A DNA stretch of 64,000 nt from Desulfobotulus alkaliphilus (lineage in GTDB: Bacteria; Desulfobacterota; Desulfobacteria; Desulfobacterales; ASO4-4). Where the stretch lies: positions 1 to 64,000 of the forward strand of contig NZ_VLLC01000002.1 of NCBI RefSeq assembly GCF_007830435.1, read 5' to 3'. How positions within the stretch are numbered: the stretch's first letter is position 1; every line of letters begins with the position of its first letter. Below the pieces are notes generated by a model. That model made no database searches. It worked only from the letters and a program-made list of their open reading frames with translations, and had not been told where the DNA came from. Positions 41,508 to 49,763 of the stretch are shown piece by piece. A program made the translations under genes and the position numbers.

Positions 41508-43421
41508 TCAAAAATAAAATTTCATCCCTGCCATCCATTCCGTACCGTCCAGCCGCCACTCATCCTCTATGTTTTTTTCATTGGTAAGGTTTTCAATGCG
41601 GGTGAATATTTCCATCTGGGGAGCAGCCTTCCAGGTGACGGCAAGATCAAAGGTTTCATAGGAGGAAAGGCTCTTTCTTTGATTCTGGGAGACCGTATCC
41701 CTTTCCCCGATCCATGAACCGGTAAGACGGAAACGGATATCCGGATGACGGAGATGATAGTCCAGATCCAGACCCGCCCTGTGTTCCGGCCTGTCAGTCA
41801 GCTTTTTCCCGGTACTCTTATCTTCCGTATCCGTATAGCTGTGGTTCAGGGTTGCCCTGAGTCCCTCCATAATCCGCCACGATGCACTCCATTCCACCCC
41901 CTGGGTAACAGCCTCGCCAATATTGGCATAGGTTTCCAGCTTGGGAGTCTGGGAATGGTCCACTGGCACCGTTACGATGAGATCATCAATCTCATTTCTG
42001 AAAAAGGATGCGCGGATCAGCAGGGCAGGGGTCGCTTCCCAGTCAAAACCCGCCTGCCATGACAGGGATTTTTCCGGTTTGAGATCCGGATTGGGCTGAA
42101 CGATGAACTGCCGTCTCTGGCGGGGCATTTCCGCATAGCGTTTCAGCAGGGAAGGACCGGCAAAGGCGGTTCCCACGGATGCCCTGAGGTGCAGGGTGTC
42201 CATGGCACGGAAAACAAGACCTGCCTGGGGGTTGAACTCCGTATCCCAGTCGTCGTGGTGGCTGACCCGTCCCCCAAGACTGACAAGGGTGCGGCCAAAA
42301 TCCATTTCATTCTGGATATAGAGGCTGTGGGTATCCTGATCCGCCGAATCTCCCGGAATACTGTGGGTTTTTCTGTTTTGCGGAATATGGGTGGCCTTGT
42401 CTTCTATCTTTTCTCCAAGGTAGGCATAACCTGCGCTCAGGGTATGAATACCGAACATGCCCGTAGCTCCGGCCTCAAATTCCCATGACTGGGCCAACTG
42501 CTCCAGAGATCCGTCTTCCCTGCGGTGATCGTGGGCAATGTAGCTGGCACGGGTATGGATTCTTGTGAAGGCGTCGGGCTTAAACTCTGCAATGGCATTG
42601 ATGCCGCTTCTTTCCTGAATTCTGTCCTGAATGATAACCTGCCCGCTTTGACCACTGCCCTGACCGCCACCCTGTGTTTGGGAATCATCCGTTGTTACCT
42701 GACGGGTGAAAAGGGGCGTAAAGGTCAGATTGACGGACTCGCTGGGTGTATAATGGATGGTTGTGGAAATGGCTTCCCAGCGGCTTTTATCCTTGGGCTG
42801 GGTAATACCGTCATCCCTGCGGTAGGAATAATCCATGCGGACACCATAATTGTCGCCACCAACATCCGCGCCGGCATGGCCCCGGAATCGATTACGGCTG
42901 CCTGCGGCCATACCTCCCCGCAGAGCAGAACCCTCTTTGGCTTTTTTGGTGAAAATCTGAACAACACCGCCCAGAGCATCGCTGCCATAGAGCGAGGATG
43001 CCGGTCCTTTCACCACTTCAATGCGTTCAATGGCTTCTACGGGTATGCTGGCTATATCCACCACATCATTGCCACCGATAAAACGCTGACCATCCACCAG
43101 CACCAGCGTATGGTGGGCATCCAGCCCCATGAGCCGGACACTGCCACCGCCACCCCAGGAGCCTGTGCGTTCCACCACCTGAAGGCCGGGAATTTCCCTT
43201 AAAAGAACCTGTATGTTCTGGGGCTGACGCGCTTCAATTTCATCTGCCGTTATCACATAGGTGGGTCTGGGGGTGTCTGCCAGCCGCTGTTCCGTGCGGC
43301 TGGCACTGACCACCACCTGCCCCATTTCCGTGTTTTTAAACATCTCTCCGGCATGGGCTCCTCCGGCTGCCATGCACAGGGCAAGACAGAAGATGCCGGA
43401 TCTTAAACAGGATCTTTTCAT
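41508..43421 (-). CDS. TonB-dependent receptor, BtuB/CirA-like
   Basis: A 637-residue receptor with signal peptide (MKRSCLRSGIFCLALCMAAGGAHA), TonB box (GQVVVSASR), plug (PTYVITADEIEARQPQNIQVLLREIPGLQV ends near the Gly-rich stretch SWGGGGSVRLMGLDAHHTLVLVDGQRF; IERIEVVKGPASSLYGSDALGGVVQIFTKK) and a barrel ending in KFYF. Its length is close to BtuB. An unusual loop is Gly/Gln/Ser-rich (GGGQGSGQSGQ). Divergent from an FmdE-like secreted protein gene, with an 11-bp inverted repeat between them; upstream of the two DUF4405 genes. The substrate could be a corrinoid, siderophore or metal complex. Confidence 0.92.
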   Translation of the reverse strand: MKRSCLRSGIFCLALCMAAGGAHAGEMFKNTEMGQVVVSASRTEQRLADTPRPTYVITADEIEARQPQNIQVLLREIPGLQVVERTGSWGGGGSVRLMGLDAHHTLVLVDGQRFIGGNDVVDIASIPVEAIERIEVVKGPASSLYGSDALGGVVQIFTKKAKEGSALRGGMAAGSRNRFRGHAGADVGGDNYGVRMDYSYRRDDGITQPKDKSRWEAISTTIHYTPSESVNLTFTPLFTRQVTTDDSQTQGGGQGSGQSGQVIIQDRIQERSGINAIAEFKPDAFTRIHTRASYIAHDHRREDGSLEQLAQSWEFEAGATGMFGIHTLSAGYAYLGEKIEDKATHIPQNRKTHSIPGDSADQDTHSLYIQNEMDFGRTLVSLGGRVSHHDDWDTEFNPQAGLVFRAMDTLHLRASVGTAFAGPSLLKRYAEMPRQRRQFIVQPNPDLKPEKSLSWQAGFDWEATPALLIRASFFRNEIDDLIVTVPVDHSQTPKLETYANIGEAVTQGVEWSASWRIMEGLRATLNHSYTDTEDKSTGKKLTDRPEHRAGLDLDYHLRHPDIRFRLTGSWIGERDTVSQNQRKSLSSYETFDLAVTWKAAPQMEIFTRIENLTNEKNIEDEWRLDGTEWMAGMKFYF

Positions 43422-43468
43422 TGTTTTCCTTTCCAGATAACGCCTTTAATTTCTAAGATAATATCAGA

Positions 43469-43503
43469 GGCAAATGCAGGGTGCATCACAGTCTGCATTT
43501 GCC
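43469..43503. promoter_or_regulatory. Inverted repeat between receptor and FmdE-like gene
   Basis: GGCAAATGCAG and CTGCATTTGCC are perfect 11-bp arms, 13 bp apart, in the divergent promoter region, about 50 bp from the receptor start. It could be an operator shared by both genes or a hairpin in the receptor's leader. Confidence 0.5.
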
Positions 43504-43599
43504 CCATACAGGATATGGCTCATTATGGGCCATGTGATATTCCGAAAAACTTACGGTGTCAAGAAAAAATACGGAAAGGCTAAAAGGTTTAAAGAAAAG

Positions 43600-43628
43600 G
43601 CTTGATTTAGGAGTTTATTAAATATAAT
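43600..43628 (+). promoter_or_regulatory. Promoter of the second FmdE-like gene
   Basis: A TATAAT -10 (43623-43628) lies 49 bp before the ATG, with a CTTGAT-like -35 about 16 bp upstream of it. Confidence 0.5.
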
Positions 43629-43677
43629 GAGACTGCAAAGTTTTAAAGAAGTACTAAACATATAAAGGGGAGAAAAA

Positions 43678-44367
43678 ATGAAATCAGGTTTTAAAAAGGC
43701 TATGGTACTTTCCTGTATGATCTGTATGTTCCTGACTCCGGGACTTGGGGCAAGTGAGCAGAAACATCCGGAAAGCATAAGAAAACTGCCTCCCATCACT
43801 GCCATGCAGAAGGGTGAGGCGCGCATTATTCACCTGACGGACATCTATGGACACTACAATACTTCCTGTGCCGGTACCCTCATGAGTTTCATCGGTATCC
43901 GCTATGGCATGGAAAGCCTTTTCGGTGAGGACACACCGGATCTGGATGATATGCTCATCCTTACCCTTGCAGGGGGTGGCCCTCTGGATACCCTGGACTA
44001 CATCCTGAAGGGGGGAGATCCCGCAGACCGCACTTGGCCACCCCCCGGAATCGCCGGTGACTTTGACCACTATATTTTCCATTTTTTCCGTAAATCCACC
44101 CTCGAAGGCATTACAATAAGCTTGAGACAGGATGCCTGGCCCGCAGACTGGTTTGAGCTGCGGGAAAAATATAAGAATGAAACCATAACGGAAGCAGAAG
44201 AGAAAAAAAGAAGGGAAAACCGGCGCAGCGTGGTGCAGGCCTTTTCAACGAAAAACCCTGCGGATCTCTACGACAGCTCTGGGGTTTATACCTTTATTCC
44301 GTGGGGGAGCATGACGGAAGGGGAAATGAAAAGAAACATAAGGAATCAGCGGCGGCAGAACATGTAG
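43678..44367 (+). CDS. Secreted FmdE-like protein, second copy
   Basis: A 229-residue paralogue of the protein at 10779-11480. Signal peptide MKSGFKKAMVLSCMICMFLTP ends before GLGAS. The core DIYGHYNTSCAGTLMSFIGIRYGMESLFGEDTPDLDD keeps the H and C of the FmdE H-x-H-x-CPG-like motif, although Pro is Ala here; AGGGPLDTLDYILKGGDPADRTWPPPG follows. GGGGAG lies 8 bp before the ATG. It is divergent from a TonB receptor, as the other copy follows one, so the link to TonB-dependent uptake occurs twice in this window. Its stop lies inside the reading frame of a truncated Rpn gene. Confidence 0.7.
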   Translation: MKSGFKKAMVLSCMICMFLTPGLGASEQKHPESIRKLPPITAMQKGEARIIHLTDIYGHYNTSCAGTLMSFIGIRYGMESLFGEDTPDLDDMLILTLAGGGPLDTLDYILKGGDPADRTWPPPGIAGDFDHYIFHFFRKSTLEGITISLRQDAWPADWFELREKYKNETITEAEEKKRRENRRSVVQAFSTKNPADLYDSSGVYTFIPWGSMTEGEMKRNIRNQRRQNM

Positions 44368-45278
44368 AGGAATTGATACGGTCATCCCTGCCGCCCGCTA
44401 TACTTGAGCAACTGGATCTGAGTACCCTGGAGGAGGAAAAGGGTTCCTTTTTGGGGGAAGAGTTGTCAGAGTATTTTTCTGATCTGCTTTATACCTGCCA
44501 GTTCAAAGGTGCGCTGATCCGTATCGCCCTTTTGTTTGAGCATAAAAGCTATGTGGACCATGATCTTCCTTTTCAGATTCATTTATACACGGGTGGTTTC
44601 TGGGAGCGTTGCCGTAAGCAGAAGATAGAACGAACCCCCATTATTCCCATAGTGATCTATCATGGAGAAAGAGAGTGGCAGCCCGGTCTCCTCAGTGACT
44701 GTTTTAAAGACCTGCCCTCTATGATCAAGCCCTTCATCCCGGATTCAGAGTACATTTTTGTGGATCTTTCAAGCTGGAAAGACGAAGAGATCAAAGACAG
44801 CCTATTTGTCATGGTTTCCATGAAGTTCTGTATGCTTATTTTTAAAAATGTTTTTCATCCAGATACGTTCAGAGAAAACATAAAGGAATACTTTGAGCTG
44901 GCATCCTCATTGTTTGAAGATGAAGATGGTCTGAAGATCATCAAAAATGCCATTGAGTACATTTTCAAAACCACAGATCTTCAGCCTGAGTATGTGGCTG
45001 AGACCATAGGTAGTGTAAGCCAGAAAGGAAAGGAGCTTGCCATGACTACAGCGGAAAGACTGATAAGCGAAGGTATAATGATGGGCCGTAATGAGGGTGT
45101 GGAGCTTGGCATGTACAACGAGAAGTTTCAGACGATTATGAATCTTCAAAAATACAACATGAAGCCCGAAGAGATAGCGGACATTACAAACCTTACCCCT
45201 GAAAAGGTCAAAGAAATCCTTGCTGCCGGGGATAAAGGCTTGGATCTGCTCATAGGCGATAATGCCACCAAACATTAG
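44301..45278 (+). pseudogene. Rpn/YhgA-family nuclease, 5'-truncated
   Basis: The frame from about 44355 on reads EHVEELIRSSLPPAILEQLD, then KGSFLGEELSEYFSDLLY, ALLFEHKSYVDHDLPFQIHLY and IIPIVIYHGEREW: the PD-(D/E)XK core of Rpn (Transposase_31) proteins, including the F-x-E-H-K motif. The C-terminal helix-turn-helix-like tail (MKPEEIADITNLTPEKVKEIL) is complete. The first 25-30 residues of the family, with the conserved HDxFFK start, are missing; similarity begins exactly where the FmdE-like gene ends. The apparent start at 44301 lies inside that gene in another frame. It is probably a chimeric or inactive remnant, although expression from the overlapping ATG cannot be ruled out. Confidence 0.75.
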
Positions 45279-45928
45279 TCCTGTGTCTGACGGCTTCATA
45301 TCCATTCTCTCTGCTGTGGTTGCTGTATTGGTAGCCATGGCAGGGTAAGGGAGTCTTTTGCTCAGTTCGAGTTCTCCGGATTCATTCCATCCTGTCATGT
45401 CCCGGATACCCCTCTATTTTCCCCGTACAGATGCCCATTTTCACCCCTCGGTACCCATGCAGCCCCTCCCAAAGTGGTTGTCAGCAAAATTCACATATAT
45501 ATTACACTTGTGAAATATAGATTCTTTAGGTCTTTGTGATTATCCAAAACCAGCCTCCCTTCTGCCTTTTTACGGGCAGAGGGGGAGGCTTTATATTGTT
45601 TTTAAATTATCCCGATTTTTAATCTGGCACAACGGATACCCAGATACCACAACCATCCCTTCAATTCTTAAAAAGCACTCCTAAGGCAGATTTCCAGCAT
45701 CCCCCCCCCAAAAAAAACACCTCCCACCATCGAAAAAAAACTCCCCATCCCTACCTAAAACTACTGGAATTACTCATCCATTCCCCCTTGGTTCTTGCCC
45801 CCATGCTTGTGCATAAGGTGAAAAAATGTTTTCCTGCAAAAAAAGCCCTGAGCTTCATCCATTACTATATATGGGCTGCACCCATGGCAGCAGGCCTGAT
45901 CAACAGGGGACAAAAGAAGTTTCTTATC
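45279..45928. other. Long intergenic region after the Rpn remnant
   Basis: About 650 bp with homopolymer runs (C8A8 near 45703) and a terminator at 45552-45593. No gene is supported before 45929. The composition is unlike the flanking genes and suggests accumulated deletions. Confidence 0.5.
45552..45593 (+). terminator. Strong hairpin terminator
   Basis: AGCCTCCCTTCTGCC and GGGCAGAGGGGGAGGCT form a near-perfect 15-bp stem around a short T-rich loop; TTTATATTGTTTTT follows. Confidence 0.7.
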
Positions 45929-46024
45929 ATGCTAAAACTTAAAAAAATCAAAACCAGCACCATGATCCGTGGCATAAAGGGTAGTGAAATTGTAAAGGTC
46001 GTTCAGAAGCAAGCGGATTTATGA
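45929..46024 (+). pseudogene. Possible N-terminal remnant of an SNF2-type helicase
   Basis: A 31-codon frame, MLKLKKIKTSTMIRGIKGSE, then IVKVVQKQADL and stop. The order L-K-x-I-x-x-G/S-x-x-x-RGI-x-x-x-E-x-V-x-V-V matches how I recall the opening of some SNF2-like helicases starting, in loci that also carry ATPases or methylases. The rest of such a gene is absent. The match is short, so this is a tentative call. Confidence 0.25.
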
Positions 46025-46073
46025 ATACGGAAAGTAACGAAACAAGGCAAAACCCTTGCAAAGGAAAAAACAT

Positions 46074-47126
46074 ATGCTGAGAACCTTTTCCATTAAAAAT
46101 CTGAGTGTTTTTTCAGAAGCAAAACTGCACTTTTCTCCGGGCCTGAATGTCCTTATCGGAGAAAACGGCTGCGGCAAATCCCACCTTCTTAAAACCGCCT
46201 ATGCGGTCATGGCGGCCAGTGCGGAAGAAGGCAGAAAACCGGGTGGAGAAAGCCCTTCCAAGACCACCCTGCAAAAAATCCTTGCCGATAAACTCATCCA
46301 TGTGCTGCGTCCGGAGTCCCTTGGCCGTATCGCCCGAAGAAAACAGGGAAAAGAACGCTGTGAACTTTCCTTCTCCTTTGCGGACAAGGCCCTGGACTGC
46401 GCCTTCCATTTCTCCACATCCAGCCGTTCTGAGGTGCAGCTCACAAAGCTTCCGAAAATCTGGCAGGACAAGGCCCCGGTCTTTCTTCCCACCCGTGAAC
46501 TCATGACCCTTTACCCCAATTTTGTTTCCGTCTATGAGAACCATTATCTGGAGCTGGAGGAAAGCTGGCGGGATACCTGTATTCTCCTTGGAGCCCTTGC
46601 CTTAAAAGGGCCAAGGGAAAAAAAGGTGGCAGAACTCCTTGCCCCCCTTGAAAAAGCCATGGACGGCAAAGTGCTGCTGGATCAGAACGGACGTTTTTAT
46701 CTTCAGCGCACAGGTCAGGGCCGCATCGAAATGAGCCTTGTGGCCGAAGGCCTGCGAAAGCTTGCCATGGTCTCCCGCCTCATCGCCACGGGAACCCTGC
46801 TGGATAAGGGCTGCCTTTTCTGGGACGAACCCGAAGCCAGCCTGAACCCCAGACTGATACGCCTTGTGGCGGAAGTGATGATAAGCCTTGCGGAAAACGG
46901 AATCCAGATTTTTGTGGCCACCCATTCCCTCTTCCTCTTAAAGGAGTTGGAAGTTCTCAGCAGACAGCAAAAGACCCTTTTTCCGCCCCACCGTTACTTT
47001 GCCCTCTCCTTGAAGGATAATGAGGTGACCGTGGAGCAGGGAGAAAGCCTGGATGCCCTCCAGACCCTTGTGCTGCTGGATGAGGAACTGGCCCAGTCCG
47101 ACCGTTTCATGGAAGTGGAGGCATAG
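46074..47126 (+). CDS. AAA ATPase of an ATPase/nuclease-like gene pair
   Basis: A 350-residue SMC/OLD-like ATPase. Walker A is GENGCGKSH (residues 29-37) after the typical FSIKNLSVFSEAKLHFSPGLNVLI start; LVAEGLRKLAMVSRLI is the signature-like region; Walker B is GCLFWDEPEASLNP; the D/H-loop is IFVATHSLFLLKELEVL. The middle part (LIHVLRPESLGRIARR, APVFLPTRELMTLYPNFVSVYE) is distinctive. The start at 46074 follows AAGGA. The next gene starts 1 bp after its stop and encodes a PD-(D/E)XK-like protein, an arrangement resembling phage-defence modules that pair an OLD-like ATPase with a nuclease. No such function is proved for this pair. Confidence 0.88.
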   Translation: MLRTFSIKNLSVFSEAKLHFSPGLNVLIGENGCGKSHLLKTAYAVMAASAEEGRKPGGESPSKTTLQKILADKLIHVLRPESLGRIARRKQGKERCELSFSFADKALDCAFHFSTSSRSEVQLTKLPKIWQDKAPVFLPTRELMTLYPNFVSVYENHYLELEESWRDTCILLGALALKGPREKKVAELLAPLEKAMDGKVLLDQNGRFYLQRTGQGRIEMSLVAEGLRKLAMVSRLIATGTLLDKGCLFWDEPEASLNPRLIRLVAEVMISLAENGIQIFVATHSLFLLKELEVLSRQQKTLFPPHRYFALSLKDNEVTVEQGESLDALQTLVLLDEELAQSDRFMEVEA

Positions 47127-47127
47127 C

Positions 47128-47637
47128 ATGAGAGACTTTAAAGAAGGCAGCCTCACATTCCGTTTCCCTGAGGGCATGAGGGTTTTCAAATACGACGACA
47201 GCACCTTTTACCGCAAACAGTTCCACGCAGCCTTTGGCGGCAACAAGGCCCTTGATTTTATCCTGATGGAAAAAGGCCAGACATGGCTGATGGAGGTCAA
47301 GGATTACCGGGGAAGAACCCGAACCAAAGCCCTGGACCTTGCGGATGAGCTGGCCTTCAAGGTGCGGGATACCCTGGCCGGGCTGACCGTGGCCCAAAAT
47401 ACTGCCAGCAATGGGGAAGAAAAAGAACTTGCCGCCCTTGCCCTTGCTAAAAAAGGTTTCCGCATTGTGCTGCATCTGGAGCAGGCAAAAAATCACTCAA
47501 AGCTTTTTCCCCAGGCCGTTGATCCTGCCAATCTGCTGATAAAAATGAAACAGAAACTAAAAACCATAGATCCCCATCCCCGCATTGTGAATCAAGCCCG
47601 CCTGAAAACAGAGCTACCCTGGGATGCTTTGGACTGA
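47128..47637 (+). CDS. PD-(D/E)XK-like protein, partner of the AAA ATPase
   Basis: A 169-residue soluble protein. Asp43 (KALDFILME) and Glu56-x-Lys58 (WLMEVKDYRGRTRTK) form a D-x12-E-x-K arrangement typical of restriction-endonuclease-fold active sites; Lys/Arg-rich residues follow. The C-terminal half includes FRIVLHLEQAKNHSKLFPQAVDPANLLIKMKQKLKTIDPHPRIV. I recall homologues as uncharacterised proteins that occur next to the same ATPase. The start follows the ATPase stop by one base, so the two are made together. The nuclease role is an inference from motif and context. Confidence 0.75.
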   Translation: MRDFKEGSLTFRFPEGMRVFKYDDSTFYRKQFHAAFGGNKALDFILMEKGQTWLMEVKDYRGRTRTKALDLADELAFKVRDTLAGLTVAQNTASNGEEKELAALALAKKGFRIVLHLEQAKNHSKLFPQAVDPANLLIKMKQKLKTIDPHPRIVNQARLKTELPWDALD

Positions 47638-47729
47638 AAAAATATCCCTTGATCACACGCATCTCTAAAAAAATGGTCGGAACGAAGGCTGTCTTATCAC
47701 TCTCCCAATACAGAAAGGGCTCGGGGGGA

Positions 47730-48356
47730 TCAGGGCAAAAAAACATCCTTCCCCAGCTCTACATCCACTTGCAGCCTGCGAAGAAAAACGATTTCCCCCT
47801 CTCCGCCATCGGAAAACCGTTCTACTTTAACGGGCAGGCCCAGCTCCGGATGCACCCACAAAAACCAGACCGTACCCTCAGCTTCAACCAGAACACCCTC
47901 ACAAAGCAGGCCATCCACAGATTCCGGCGAAAGCAGGGTCACAATGCCCTCATCGGCATATTTTTTTACAGTCTTAAGCAACGAACCTATATCCGAACGA
48001 TCCACAGTATGCCCCTTTGGATCTCTAATCAACCTGTTCTCAGGAGAAAGCCGCAGCTGGATCAGGCTGCCTGAAAATGGCTGAAGATGAACCCTTTTAC
48101 TCTCCGGATTGTAAATCAACCTGGCCCCCTTATGGGGTTCAATAAAATCCATCCGCATAAAACCAGGTTTCTGATAGGTATAGTAAATGCGATTACGCCC
48201 GCCTTCTCCTTCCGAATCCAGCAAAGCAGTGTAATTTGTCAGAGAATCAAAACGATCCAGCATTCTGTCAACAGAATCTGCTGACGCCACTTCAAAAAAA
48301 TCAGTCGAAAAAAAAGAGAACAAAAGCAAACACAGGCCCACCCAAAAAAACTTCAA
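47730..48356 (-). CDS. LolA-like outer-membrane lipoprotein carrier
   Basis: A 208-residue periplasmic protein with signal peptide MKFFWVGLCLLLFSFFSTDFF ... ASA. The pattern DSVDRMLDRFDSLTNYTALLDSE followed by KPGFMRMDFIEPHKGARLIYNPESKRVHLQP and LVEAEGTVWFLWVHPELGLPVKVERF matches LolA-superfamily half-barrels that bind acyl chains. It overlaps the SRPBCC gene by 4 bp (ATGA), so they are coupled. It is not the main LolA by context: no FtsK/SpoIIIE partner is seen. It may carry a specific lipid or hydrophobic ligand. The gene is convergent with the ATPase/nuclease pair. Confidence 0.75.
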   Translation of the reverse strand: MKFFWVGLCLLLFSFFSTDFFEVASADSVDRMLDRFDSLTNYTALLDSEGEGGRNRIYYTYQKPGFMRMDFIEPHKGARLIYNPESKRVHLQPFSGSLIQLRLSPENRLIRDPKGHTVDRSDIGSLLKTVKKYADEGIVTLLSPESVDGLLCEGVLVEAEGTVWFLWVHPELGLPVKVERFSDGGEGEIVFLRRLQVDVELGKDVFLP

Positions 48357-48952
48357 ATTTTGTCCCCTTCAGCGAGGTGACGTCTAAAACCCTGTATTCC
48401 TTTAACCATAATACGTTTGTGGTTTTCACTGAAATAACTTTTTAAAAAAGGGGACAGAAGAGTCATCCATGGGTGCATCGTACGTACATGCAAATCAAAA
48501 AAACCACGGGTACCCTGCATCTCTTCTTCAACGCAGCACAGGCATTCCCCCTGGATATCCCCATAGATATCTGCACGGATCAAAGCTTCCGGCTTGATTT
48601 CCCGGATCACAGCTCCCACATCCAGACGGTAAGACAAGGCCCCCCTCCACCGGGTATTGTAACTCTTGCCCTGAATACCAGCAGGTAATGCATCGGGAGA
48701 AGAAGAAGTTATCAAGCCCTCCCACCAGATGGGCCAGTCTTCCACATGCACCACGCCATCCCATACTTTTTTCAATGGTGCCTCGATAAACCATGATTCC
48801 TCAAAATGATAACGCGACCACCGATCCGGAAATAAAATGACAACACCTGCCTGTCCAATGTAAAAAGGCCACGGCACCTGCTGCACCATGGGAAATTTTA
48901 AACTTAGTACGCAATAGATCAGGACAAAACAGGGCTTTGTAAATCCCGCCAT
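48353..48952 (-). CDS. SRPBCC (START-like) ligand-binding protein
   Basis: A 199-residue protein with an N-terminal hydrophobic segment (PCFVLIYCVLSLKF) that may be a membrane anchor, then RYHFEESWFIEAPLKKVWDGVVHVEDWPIWWEG, the classic opening of SRPBCC folds. A later ATG at 48887 lacks a ribosome binding site, so the start is uncertain. Residues IQGECLCCVEEEMQGTRGFFDLHVRTM make the central sheet. SRPBCC proteins bind lipids or polyketides in a deep cavity; the coupled LolA-like gene supports a lipid-related role. Two hairpins lie upstream. Confidence 0.65.
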   Translation of the reverse strand: MAGFTKPCFVLIYCVLSLKFPMVQQVPWPFYIGQAGVVILFPDRWSRYHFEESWFIEAPLKKVWDGVVHVEDWPIWWEGLITSSSPDALPAGIQGKSYNTRWRGALSYRLDVGAVIREIKPEALIRADIYGDIQGECLCCVEEEMQGTRGFFDLHVRTMHPWMTLLSPFLKSYFSENHKRIMVKGIQGFRRHLAEGDKI

Positions 48953-48982
48953 GAAAAACCAGAAACAAAACTTACCGGGAAT

Positions 48983-49016
48983 GCAGTATCAGATGGCATT
49001 TTCCATCTGACACTGC
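48983..49016. other. Hairpin upstream of the SRPBCC gene
   Basis: GCAGT-A-TCAGATGG and CCATCTGA-C-ACTGC form 14-bp arms with one mismatch and a 6-nt loop, about 31 bp from the SRPBCC start. Confidence 0.5.
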
Positions 49017-49061
49017 CGTCCCGTTCCATAAGAATACCTTTGAAATGCTTCGTTTCTTTTC

Positions 49062-49101
49062 GATGTTCTGATAAAAAAAGCTTCTTTTGGTTCAGAACAT
49101 C
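49062..49101. other. Quasi-palindrome between propeptide and SRPBCC genes
   Basis: GATGTTCTGA and TCAGAACATC are perfect 10-bp arms enclosing a second, inner A/T palindrome centred on AAGCTT. It may terminate the protease transcript or act as an operator. Confidence 0.5.
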
Positions 49102-49153
49102 CATAAAGGCTGCCTTGTGACAAAAAAAGATTCTCAGCCTGACAGAACCCAAC

Positions 49154-49732
49154 CTATCGCCTGGCCCTCGGCCGCCACCAGTTTGGCTGTGCCCAGACAA
49201 CATCTTTATGCCCATGCATCTCATTGGCTAAATTCAGTGCGGCCAGCCCCGGACCGGAAGCAACAAGGTAGGTATTATCGCCTACGGGAATTGTGCGGAC
49301 AAGGGTCAGTCCCTCGGTGGCAAACCAGTCCTCAGCCTCTATCTGCGGTTTCAGCCGGATGATTACCCCGCCGGGAAGGGCACGAACAGGCCCTCCTTCC
49401 CCGCCATCCCGGAATACGGGGGATAACTTGCGTCCTGTATCAGCACTTTGGACCTGACGCTTTACTGAGCTGTCCTCCCGGACACGCAGAATCTGCACAC
49501 CTCTATATGTAGCCACCACATCGGAACTGTCGCTGGCCAGTGCTGTACGCGCACTGCTGTGCTCATAATTCTCTCCAAAAACAGCCACAATAGCGGGGTC
49601 CAGATATGTAACGCGCTGGCGATTACCATCATGCCAGGTGTAACGGTTTTCATCGGAAGCAATGGCTCCTGTACCGGAAAGGAGGCCAAGGAGACATACG
49701 ATAACACTAAGGCGTCCTGTATATTTGATCAT
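49154..49732 (-). CDS. Stand-alone subtilase propeptide-like secreted protein
   Basis: A 192-residue protein with signal peptide (MIKYTGRLSVIVCLLGLLSG, cut near ASDEN). Its second half, ALPGGVIIRLKPQIEAEDWFATEGLTLVRTIPVGDNTYLVAS and LAALNLANEMHGHKDVVWAQPNWW, is what normally sits directly in front of the catalytic domain of kexin-type bacterial subtilases: the propeptide that chaperones and then inhibits the enzyme. No protease domain follows in this gene; it ends in PRARR. The matching protease, lacking this domain, is encoded 31 bp upstream on the same strand. It likely works in trans as a folding helper and inhibitor. Confidence 0.75.
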   Translation of the reverse strand: MIKYTGRLSVIVCLLGLLSGTGAIASDENRYTWHDGNRQRVTYLDPAIVAVFGENYEHSSARTALASDSSDVVATYRGVQILRVREDSSVKRQVQSADTGRKLSPVFRDGGEGGPVRALPGGVIIRLKPQIEAEDWFATEGLTLVRTIPVGDNTYLVASGPGLAALNLANEMHGHKDVVWAQPNWWRPRARR

Positions 49733-49763
49733 CTCAGATTCCTTTTAAAAATATAGTTGTGGC

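Noticed and set aside
43590-43678. Fur box before the FmdE-like gene
   Set aside because: No sequence close to GATAATGATTATC was found here or before the other receptors.
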